DNA of 14,183 bases from JANWHF01 sp036276235 (GTDB lineage: Bacteria; Planctomycetota; Phycisphaerae; Tepidisphaerales; Tepidisphaeraceae), in NCBI GenBank assembly GCA_036276235.1, contig DATBDZ010000006.1:1-14183 (forward strand), in the 5' to 3' direction. Below are positions 1 through 5,963 of the stretch, one piece after another. A program made the position numbers and the translations under genes. The notes under the pieces were generated by a model, which worked only from the letters and a program-made list of their open reading frames with translations, was not told where the DNA came from and did not search any database. Position 1 is the first letter of the stretch; each line of letters starts with the position of its first letter.

Positions 1-2
1 TT

Positions 3-31
3 GATTCGGATTTCGGGGATTCGGATTTCGG
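3..31. repeat. Short tandem repeat, two 14-base copies
   Basis: Two exact copies of GATTCGGATTTCGG lie at 3-16 and 18-31, one base apart, followed by a partial third copy (GAATTC). The repeat sits just downstream of the stop codon of the caspase-like gene, and the window edge may cut it. No function can be read from it. Confidence 0.75.
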
Positions 32-62
32 AATTCACGATACGCCTGGTGTTTCCTTCTGC

Positions 63-1574
63 TTATTGCTTGCCCGGCAATATCGGAAATGTCCCCGCTT
101 CGTCGGCGATTATTTGGCGATAGCGGGCAATAAGTGAGGGCGTAGCGATTTGTTCGAGATTGGCTCCCAAAGCGATGCTATCCACCGTGTACAAAAAGCG
201 TTGACACTTGGACCATTGATGATCCAGCGCCAGATCGCGATCGGTGGCGGCCTGGAATTGATCGTACGCCGTCCGGAAGCGCGCGTATTGGCGGTCCCCC
301 TCGATCCAGTTGAGGATGCGTGGCCCTTCATCGCGCAACAGCTCCGGCACGCGCGGATTCCACGGGCTGGAAAGCTCCGGCCAGCGGCGGGTGAGGCGCT
401 GCGTGATCCCCTTGGCGGCGCGGTCGGCGTCGTTCCAGCGCGCGGTGCGCTGCTTCTCGGAATTTTTGCGATCGGCGTCGATCTTGTCGGCCAGTTGCTT
501 TGCCGATGCCACCTCGGCTCCGGCTTTCAGCTTCAGTTCCTTCGCCAACCCTTCGAGGACGACGCGCTGCGCCGGCGAGGCATGTTCCAGCAGTGAATCG
601 AACGGAGAATCGGACGAGAGCAGGCCGTCGCCGCGCGCTTTGCTGAATTGCCGCAGAAATACGTCGGATGACGTGATCGGAATATCGATCGTATCGGAAT
701 TCAGAACCGTATACGCGTGAGCCTCGGCGAAGCTTACCTTTCCATCATGATCATAATCCGGCGGCGTCACCGGCTTGCCGGTTCGCGTCTTTCCATCGAG
801 CGCGGCAAAGAAATACGTCGAGTAATCGCGATAGTCTTCTTCGGAAATATCGGCGGTGCAGCCGGCGGCGTTGCGATCGGGCGTCGTCGCGAAAAATCCG
901 CATCGCCGGCCCGCGCTCATGATCGGGCCCGCGCGGCCATTGTTGAACATCACATCCGCGAAGCCGCCGGCGTGGCACTGCACCATGATGAGCACCACGC
1001 TCAACTTGGGCGAAAGCTTGTCGAGCAATCCGGTGAACTCGACGACGCTCATCGGGCGGTCATTCCAGAGACTGAAATTCGTATTGCGTCCATTGTTCGG
1101 GCCGCCCGGACCGCCGTGCCCGGTGAAATAGATGAACAGCCGATCGCTCTCGCCCAGCCGCGCGCCGATCCGGTCAAACCATTTGCGCAATTCCTCGCGG
1201 CTCGATGCCCCGGAAAGATTCGGAATCTTGTGCGGCCGATACTGGAGATTGACCCCCTCCTCCTGATTAAACAGCCGCGAGAGCACCAGATTGACCTGCG
1301 GCAATTTATCAGCGGCGACATATTGCACATCGCGGCTGCCGGCCTCTCCATCGCTGAAAAAGATTTCGTGCGCCACATCCGGCGCTTCAACATCCTCCAG
1401 CAGATGCTGAAAGAACAAAACGTTTTTCTCAAGCGAAACCTGGTTGTAAGTGGGAGAGTCCCCGCCGCCGATGGTGAGAAAATGATCGGCGGCTTTGGAG
1501 GGCGGCGCGAAATTCAGAAGCATCAACGCGCCAGCGAGTATCAGTGCTCCAGCCCGGTTTGTCGGGATGCGCAT
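63..1574 (-). CDS. Exported caspase/legumain-like (clan CD) cysteine peptidase with EF-hand
   Basis: The 503-residue protein begins with a signal peptide: basic start, hydrophobic stretch at about 9-22, likely cleavage after Ala28 (SKA|AD). The catalytic half carries the clan CD signatures. His153 sits in IYFTGHGGPGG and Cys200 in LIMVQCHAGGF, each after a hydrophobic beta strand. The HGGPG form recalls the legumain family C13 as much as caspase family C14. Residues 273-284 (DYDHDGKVSFAE) form a textbook 12-residue EF-hand loop, with Asp at 1, 3 and 5, Gly at 6, Val at 8 and Glu at 12. This predicts calcium binding next to the catalytic domain. The helical, charged C-terminal part (about 325-503) is not recognised. 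The ATG start is supported by the signal peptide, but no Shine-Dalgarno sequence is visible. The substrate is unknown; the site of action should be periplasmic or extracellular. Confidence 0.85.
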   Translation of the reverse strand: MRIPTNRAGALILAGALMLLNFAPPSKAADHFLTIGGGDSPTYNQVSLEKNVLFFQHLLEDVEAPDVAHEIFFSDGEAGSRDVQYVAADKLPQVNLVLSRLFNQEEGVNLQYRPHKIPNLSGASSREELRKWFDRIGARLGESDRLFIYFTGHGGPGGPNNGRNTNFSLWNDRPMSVVEFTGLLDKLSPKLSVVLIMVQCHAGGFADVMFNNGRAGPIMSAGRRCGFFATTPDRNAAGCTADISEEDYRDYSTYFFAALDGKTRTGKPVTPPDYDHDGKVSFAEAHAYTVLNSDTIDIPITSSDVFLRQFSKARGDGLLSSDSPFDSLLEHASPAQRVVLEGLAKELKLKAGAEVASAKQLADKIDADRKNSEKQRTARWNDADRAAKGITQRLTRRWPELSSPWNPRVPELLRDEGPRILNWIEGDRQYARFRTAYDQFQAATDRDLALDHQWSKCQRFLYTVDSIALGANLEQIATPSLIARYRQIIADEAGTFPILPGKQ

Positions 1575-1649
1575 GTGCCGAATGTATCAGAAATGCAGGG
1601 GCGATGACATCGGGCTTTGCCGCGCGCCTTTGGCCAGTGGGTTTTTCTC

Positions 1650-1908
1650 CCTCCGCCGGTACTCCCCAACATTTTGCAAGAACGCTCTAATTTACGTTGC
1701 CATCTGCAATTCCAACTCAGAATCCGAGACAACCGTCATGCTGAGGTACTCCGAAGCATCTGGCCCACTCGGGCGAGCCAGCCAGATGCTTCGGAGTACC
1801 TCAGCATGACGGTGTGCGAAGCCAGTGGACAAAAATTCGGCAACCACAGCCTCCGCAAAAAAAAGGAGTTAAAGCGCGGATGCAAAATGTTGGGAGTACC
1901 GGAGGAGG
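1650..1908. repeat. Outer inverted repeat enclosing a second palindrome
   Basis: The left arm at 1650-1678 (CCTCCGCCGGTACTCCCCAA followed by CATTTTGCA) is the reverse complement of 1881-1908, apart from one mismatch and one missing base. The arms enclose the 33-bp palindrome at 1732-1813. Together they fill most of the 374-base gap (1575-1948) between the caspase-like gene and the HELAH gene. I see no gene, and no promoter that can be called with confidence, in this gap. Confidence 0.85.
1732..1813. repeat. Perfect 33-bp inverted repeat with a 16-base loop
   Basis: Bases 1732-1764 and 1781-1813 are exact reverse complements over 33 positions. The 16-base loop (1765-1780) itself contains CTCGGGCGAG, which is self-complementary. 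The arm includes the words GTCATGCTGAG and AGGTACTCCGAAGCAT, which recur at 2442-2452 and 2581-2596. As RNA from either strand it would form a long uninterrupted hairpin, but it lacks the terminal T-run of an ordinary intrinsic terminator. It lies downstream of the HELAH gene, on the minus strand. Confidence 0.95.
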
Positions 1909-1948
1909 GGACAAATGCCGATCGCGGAAGGTGCCGCGCAACTTTCTT

Positions 1949-2332
1949 TCAGTTCGGCCTTGGAAATCCCCACGCTGCCGCGAGGGCGTCGGCGGCGGAT
2001 TCGGGGTCTTCGCCGGGCCAGCGGCCGCCGTGGCGTAGATGGGCGTGTGCCAGCTCGTGCGCGATCAGCCATCTGACGAACGGCTCAGGGCGATGTCGGA
2101 GCGTGCGCTTGAGCACCACCGAGCGGCTGGCGCGGCGCCGGCTTGGAACGCCGACCGGTATGTGCATCACCACTCCCCTGCCCGGCTCGTAGTCGCACAT
2201 GCGAAACGCTGGATCATCCATCAGATCGCCGCGCACGTCGGCGGGGAGTTGGCGAATCACGACCTCAACATGGGCGCGCAAAAAAGGCTGAAGGTCAAAC
2301 GGGGAGAGCCATGTCTCGATGTGATTCATCAT
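1949..2332 (-). CDS. Small HELAH-motif zincin-like protein
   Basis: The product is about 127 residues, counting from the ATG at 2332. A GTG at 2374 would add 14 residues, and an ATG at 2329 is also possible; none has a good Shine-Dalgarno sequence. The segment LIAHELAHAHLRH has the HExxH zinc-binding and catalytic signature. About 15 residues further on, ESAADALAAAWGF has the E-x-x-A-D pattern that supplies the third ligand in several small metallopeptidase families such as ImmA/IrrE-like proteins. The N-terminal half contains LSPFDLQPFLRAHVEVVIRQ and is not recognised. There is no signal peptide or membrane segment, so it should be cytoplasmic. Repeats isolate it on both sides and no partner gene (for instance a Xre-type regulator) is visible. 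Enzymatic activity is inferred from the motif only. Confidence 0.7.
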   Translation of the reverse strand: MMNHIETWLSPFDLQPFLRAHVEVVIRQLPADVRGDLMDDPAFRMCDYEPGRGVVMHIPVGVPSRRRASRSVVLKRTLRHRPEPFVRWLIAHELAHAHLRHGGRWPGEDPESAADALAAAWGFPRPN

Positions 2333-2441
2333 CTTCGCGCGCGTGAAGTTCAAGTACGCACTTCTTCGGTTCACCAGACTATACGCACGGTTACCTCATC
2401 CGGCGACCTACAGTAAACGGAGTTGATGGTTTGAGAATGCT

Positions 2442-2599
2442 GTCATGCTGAGTGGCCATGCGGCCGCGCCGCACCCGCGAAGCATGAAAACGGTGCTGTA
2501 GGGTGGGTGTACTCGCCCACCATGAGCGACGTGGTGGGCGAGTACACCCACCCTACACGAAATCGCGACATTTTCAGAGCAGGTACTCCGAAGCATGAC
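2442..2599. repeat. Composite repeat locus: family-1 ends around other palindromes
   Basis: The words GTCATGCTGAG (2442-2452) and AGGTACTCCGAAGCAT (2581-2596) are adjacent in each arm of the palindrome at 1732-1813, but here 128 bases separate them, with the two bases AG present on both sides. The intervening sequence holds a small GC-rich palindrome (TCATGCT at 2443-2449 pairing with AGCATGA at 2481-2487) and the perfect 26-bp inverted repeat at 2497-2557. This locus fills much of the gap between yidC and the HELAH gene (2333-2693). The remainder, 2600-2693, shows nothing recognisable. Confidence 0.75.
2497..2557. repeat. Perfect 26-bp inverted repeat with a 9-base loop
   Basis: Bases 2497-2522 and 2532-2557 are exact reverse complements; the loop is TGAGCGACG. 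The arm opens with TGTAGGGTG, matching the CGTAGGGTG end of the element at 11391-11473. Each arm also contains a small internal palindrome (GTGGG...CCCAC), so each could fold alone as well as with its partner. It lies downstream of yidC, on the minus strand, and could act as a transcript 3' end, though no T-run follows it. Confidence 0.95.
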
Positions 2600-2693
2600 C
2601 GGTCCTCGTTTCGGTATTCGATGGTCGTGCTGTGCCCTCGCGATGGTGATACGTTCCGTGAAATCAAGTTCTAACTTTCGGAACCCTAGCCCA

Positions 2694-4757
2694 TCAGTTC
2701 TTGCCGCCTTTGCCTTGCTCTTTGCGGATTTCTTCGACCCAGTTTTGCAGGCGTTCCATGAGACGGGCGATCAGGCCTTTGGGCTGGGGTTGTTCCTGAA
2801 CGCTGTCGTTGCCCATCCGTTTGCCGCGTGTTGCGGTGATCGGAACGAACACCTTGCCGGCTTTTTCGGCTTCCTCGCGGGCTTTGATGTGATCGCGGAC
2901 GATTTTGCTTTCGATCACGCCGATGGTCATGCTCGTCAGGTAATACAGATTCAATCCGCTGGGGAAGGAATAGAACATCAGCGGGAAAAACATCGACATC
3001 CCCTGCGTCATCTTCTGCGTCTGCTCCTGCTCGGGCGTGAGCGTGGCGGTCGGCTTGGGCATGAAATACTTCTGATTCACGTAGGTAGCGACCGCCATCA
3101 GGATCGGCAGGATATTGATACCCGAAATGTGCACCGTCGTGACGATCAGCGGTATCGGCACCGCATGGGAAAAGGTGATCAGGCCATCGGGCTTGGCAAG
3201 GTCTTTGATCCAGGTGAAGCCGTAGAGAAACGGCGCTTGCCGCAGCTCGAAGGTGCTTTGCAGGGCCGACCAAAGAGCGATCCAGATCGGCGTTTGCAGG
3301 AACATCGGCGCGCATCCGAATAGCTGGGCGGGCAGCGCCTCCTTCTGATACTCCATCATGGCCCGGTTGAGGCCTTCCTTATCGTCGGCGTACTTCTTCT
3401 TGAGCTTCTCCATCTCCGGCGCCATCTTCTGCATCTTCATCATGTGGATCTGACCGTTCCTGGTCAGAGGATGAAGCAGCGTGCGCACGACGACGACGAG
3501 GCAGATAATCGCGACGCCCCAGTCTCTGAAGATCAGGTGGAAAAACTGAAGTATTTTCAGCAGGACATCGATCAACCAGTCCCACGTGCAGAATCCGCAC
3601 AACGAGCTGCGCGTCACGAGCACGATGTTGTACATGCGCGGATACGCTTCGTAGTAGCCTCCGCTGGCCGTGAGCACGCCGCGCGATTTGGGGCCGAAAT
3701 AGGCGGTGAGTTCGACCGACGATTGCCCGCCGGGCTTGATCGTCTGCGGATCGATGTCGAAGGTCATCGCGACCTGGCGATTGTCGCTGTCATCCGGATT
3801 CAGCGCCTGGGCATGCACCGAATACCTTTGCGCCAGATCTTCGCCGACTTTGGGAAGGATCAGGGCATTGAAGTACGTGCTGACCTGTCCCGCCCACATC
3901 GCATGGTGCTGATCGCCATTCTGCGTGAGATCGAGGCCGGCGGCTCCGGGCTTGAAGTCGCTGCCGTCGGTGGCATGTTGCACGACGTCGATCATCTTCT
4001 TAGACGGCAGATTGAAGCCAACCAGCACGACGATATCCCCGCCGCGCTGAATCTCGCGCGGCGGCTCGGTCGGGCCGTTGAAAGATTGCTTGACCGTTAA
4101 CTCGCGCTCGCCGACCGGCTCGATGAGCTGCTTGATCGCCACCTCGTAACCGAGATTCGCGTCTTTGGGCTGAGAAAGGGTGTAGGTCTTGGTGACCTTG
4201 GCAACCGGCGTTTCTCCATCGGCGATCATCACACCGTAGCTTGCCGAGCGGGCATCGGATTGCAGAAGCTTCCAGGGGGCATCGGTCAGATCGATGGTGA
4301 CGCCGTTGACGGCAACGGTGCGTGTCGCCATCGGCTCGGTGCCGGCATGATTCGTGTACGGCTGCTCGAATGTATAAGGCTTTCCGTCATCCGCTTTGAA
4401 CTGATTGAGGATGACCTTCTCAATGCCCGCGCCGCGCGGCGTCAAGAATACCTGCATCGCCGACACGGACTTGTCGGGTGAGCCGATAACCACTGACGTG
4501 GATGCGCCGGATGTTCCCGGAATCTCAATGGCGCGCAGGCCCGCGGAAATCGCGGGGGCGGAGCTTGGGCCGGTCGTCGATGCGCTCTGCGTGGTCGAAG
4601 TTGTCGAAGGTGCCGCCCCGGTGTTGGAAACCTGCTCTGGCGTCGAGCCGGGCGGGAGCGGCGGATATTTTTTGTTGTAGTACGTGACGAAGACGAACCA
4701 GAGTGCAAAGATGCCCGTGCACACTGCGATCATCGTCACCGTACGGCGCGTTTCCAT
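2694..4757 (-). CDS. yidC: Membrane protein insertase YidC
   Basis: YidC inserts and folds inner-membrane proteins, alone or with the Sec translocon. The 687-residue protein has the Gram-negative layout. There is one N-terminal membrane segment (about 7-27), a Ser/Thr/Ala-rich linker (about 38-75), a large periplasmic beta domain (about 80-370), and then the Oxa1-type core from about 395 to 620. Arg425 in VVVVRTLLHPL matches the conserved positively charged residue of the hydrophilic groove. The cytoplasmic coiled-coil hairpin (KMQKMAPEMEKLKKKYADD) and the conserved FPLMFYSFPSGLNLYYLTSM segment are both present. The tail is basic. The length is somewhat above that of E. coli YidC because of the linker and tail. 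The ATG at 4757 is preceded by AAGGAA (in 4761-4767 on the other strand), a good ribosome binding site. The usual rpmH-rnpA neighbours are absent. Confidence 0.97.
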   Translation of the reverse strand: METRRTVTMIAVCTGIFALWFVFVTYYNKKYPPLPPGSTPEQVSNTGAAPSTTSTTQSASTTGPSSAPAISAGLRAIEIPGTSGASTSVVIGSPDKSVSAMQVFLTPRGAGIEKVILNQFKADDGKPYTFEQPYTNHAGTEPMATRTVAVNGVTIDLTDAPWKLLQSDARSASYGVMIADGETPVAKVTKTYTLSQPKDANLGYEVAIKQLIEPVGERELTVKQSFNGPTEPPREIQRGGDIVVLVGFNLPSKKMIDVVQHATDGSDFKPGAAGLDLTQNGDQHHAMWAGQVSTYFNALILPKVGEDLAQRYSVHAQALNPDDSDNRQVAMTFDIDPQTIKPGGQSSVELTAYFGPKSRGVLTASGGYYEAYPRMYNIVLVTRSSLCGFCTWDWLIDVLLKILQFFHLIFRDWGVAIICLVVVVRTLLHPLTRNGQIHMMKMQKMAPEMEKLKKKYADDKEGLNRAMMEYQKEALPAQLFGCAPMFLQTPIWIALWSALQSTFELRQAPFLYGFTWIKDLAKPDGLITFSHAVPIPLIVTTVHISGINILPILMAVATYVNQKYFMPKPTATLTPEQEQTQKMTQGMSMFFPLMFYSFPSGLNLYYLTSMTIGVIESKIVRDHIKAREEAEKAGKVFVPITATRGKRMGNDSVQEQPQPKGLIARLMERLQNWVEEIRKEQGKGGKN

Positions 4758-4774
4758 TCTGTTCCTTAATAATA

Positions 4775-4850
4775 AGGGTTCAGGGTTCGGGGTTCAGGGT
4801 TCAGCGGAAGAGAGATTACTTCTGCCTCTGAACCCCGAACCCTGAACCCT
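4775..4850. repeat. Perfect 23-bp inverted repeat built from AGGGTTC-type heptamers
   Basis: Bases 4775-4797 and 4828-4850 are exact reverse complements with a 30-base spacer. Both arms are runs of a heptamer (GGGTTCA, or TGAACCC on the other arm), which continues to 4804 on the left and 4860 on the right. The right side almost touches the stop codon of the metallophosphoesterase (4863-4865) and the left side lies just upstream of the yidC ribosome binding site. A transcript reading from the phosphoesterase into yidC would fold here, so the element may reduce or set read-through. Confidence 0.93.
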
Positions 4851-4862
4851 GAACCCTGAATC

Positions 4863-5612
4863 CTATCTGCCGTCCAGCAATCTTGTTCCCAGGAAATTAT
4901 CCAGATCGGGGACGGCCTCGACCTTTTTGACTGTTTTCTCGACGTCGTAGGGGAGCCGCACGAATTCGATGTAGCTTTCGGTGACGACGACAAAGCTGGT
5001 GCGTGGGTCGCGATCGCGCGGCTGGCCGACGCTGCCGACGTTCACGATCGCCTTTTCATCGGTGAGCTCGAATTTGTAATCCAGCTCATCGGGGCTGTAG
5101 AAATCCGGGCCTTCGAGAAAGACGCCGGGGACATGCGTGTGGCCGACAAAACAGAGCCGCTCGAAGCGCTCGAAGATGCTGACGAATTTGCCGGGATTGG
5201 TGTAGATATCGTCGGGGAAGATGTATTCGTTGATCGGCCGCCGCGGGGAGGCATGAACCGCGACAAATTCCGCCGTCCGCAGCCGCACGGGAAGATTTCC
5301 CAGAAACTTCCATCGCTTGGCGCGGCGGGCGGTATCGGTATCGGCCTCGAATACTTTGCGCGTCCAGTAGCAGGCCTGCTCGGCGCCGGCGTTGAAATTG
5401 TAAGGCTCGTAGAAGACGGCGAAATCGTGGTTCCCCATGATCGTGGCGCGGCAGCGCTGGATCACCAGATCGACACATTCCATCGGGTTTGGGCCATATC
5501 CGACGATATCGCCCAGACAGACGATATTTTGAATGCCCCGCCGATCGATCTCCTGGAGAACGGTGCTGAAGGCTTCGAGATTGCCGTGAATGTCACTGAC
5601 GATCGCAAACAT
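4863..5612 (-). CDS. Calcineurin-like metallophosphoesterase (YfcE/MJ0936 type)
   Basis: This is a 249-residue cytoplasmic two-metal phosphoesterase. From the ATG at 5612 all core motifs are present in order: SDIHGN (Asp7, His9), GDIVGYG (Asp35), GNHD (60-63), VAVHAS (His120) and GHTH (157-160). The DIVGYGP and NVGSVGQPRDRDPR segments are typical of the small Metallophos_2 phosphodiesterases. Their substrates are often unknown and include phosphodiesters and cyclic nucleotides. An in-frame TTG at 5675 would add 21 basic residues before the beta strand. I prefer the ATG because the family normally begins directly at the MxxVxSDIHGN strand. Neither start has a clear Shine-Dalgarno sequence. It is transcribed toward yidC, 105 bases away, and divergently from the cyclase gene. 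A role in cAMP turnover next to the cyclase is conceivable but is not shown by the sequence. Confidence 0.92.
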   Translation of the reverse strand: MFAIVSDIHGNLEAFSTVLQEIDRRGIQNIVCLGDIVGYGPNPMECVDLVIQRCRATIMGNHDFAVFYEPYNFNAGAEQACYWTRKVFEADTDTARRAKRWKFLGNLPVRLRTAEFVAVHASPRRPINEYIFPDDIYTNPGKFVSIFERFERLCFVGHTHVPGVFLEGPDFYSPDELDYKFELTDEKAIVNVGSVGQPRDRDPRTSFVVVTESYIEFVRLPYDVEKTVKKVEAVPDLDNFLGTRLLDGR

Positions 5613-5754
5613 CTGGCTGGCCGTCCGCTTCGCTTTCCCGCCGGGCACAAGAGCTAATGCCCGTCGCACGCGCAATTTGCGCGGCGCACGATGCGAGCCA
5701 CGGGCAGAGGTGCGAGATGGTACGGGGCGCGGGGGGATGCGTCAATCGTGTTGG

Positions 5755-5917
5755 AGGAAGGCACGTAGGCACGGAGGCACGAAGGGGCGGAGGGGCGGAG
5801 GGAGGGACGGAGGGGGACGGAGACACGGATGGACGAAGGGGTTGGGGAATGCGCCAATTCCTGCCGGGGGCTGGTCTTTCCCTCCGTGCCTTCGTGCCTT
5901 CGTGCCTCCGTGCCTTT
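5755..5917. repeat. Imperfect inverted repeat of GGCACGAAGG-type words
   Basis: The left side (about 5758-5785) is a run of GGCACG[T/G/A]AGG-like units. The right side (about 5881-5917) is a run of the complementary CCTTCGTGCC/CCTCCGTGCC units. The two sides are largely complementary, with a few mismatches caused by unit shuffling. The 20-base word CCTCCGTGCCTTCGTGCCTT at 5881-5900 recurs exactly at 9517-9536. Confidence 0.8.
5784..5816 (+). other. Potential G-quadruplex-forming sequence
   Basis: Five runs of three to five G (5784-5787, 5792-5795, 5800-5802, 5804-5806, 5812-5816) are separated by loops of 4, 4, 1 and 5 bases. This satisfies the usual G3+N1-7 rule with one run to spare. It lies on the coding strand about 150 bases upstream of the cyclase start, inside the arm-to-arm spacer of the inverted repeat. 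Confidence 0.6.
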
Positions 5918-5963
5918 TTCGGAACCCCTTGGCGAAGCCCCCCTCCACCCTTAAAACTCACCG

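Larger units (their letters stand above)
5613..5963. other. Divergent intergenic region, repeat-rich and without a gene
   Basis: This 351-base gap separates the start codons of the metallophosphoesterase (minus) and the cyclase (plus), so it must hold at least one promoter for each unless they are read from further away. It contains an imperfect inverted repeat of GGCACGAAGG-like words and a strongly purine-biased, G-run-rich stretch. Near the cyclase start, TTGGCG (5929-5934) and TAAAAC (5952-5957) are 17 bases apart and match the sigma-70 boxes at four of six positions each. That would leave an almost leaderless mRNA. I regard this promoter as a weak suggestion. Confidence 0.5.

Noticed and set aside
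717..1607. Open frame of 296 codons on the plus strand
   Set aside because: It is antisense to the caspase-like protease gene, has no domain-like features, and its composition is that expected from the GC-rich complementary strand.
1732..1813. Ordinary intrinsic terminator
   Set aside because: The 33-bp stem is far longer than typical and has no T-run on either strand.
2595..3323. Open frame of 242 codons on the plus strand
   Set aside because: It is antisense to the conserved C-terminal core of yidC, with no recognisable motif.
4775..4860. Telomere sequence
   Set aside because: The heptamer runs are short, inverted and internal between two genes. This is a foldback repeat, not a chromosome end.
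5613..5675. TTG start giving a longer metallophosphoesterase
   Set aside because: The added basic residues precede the first core strand, which normally starts the protein, and there is no ribosome binding site.
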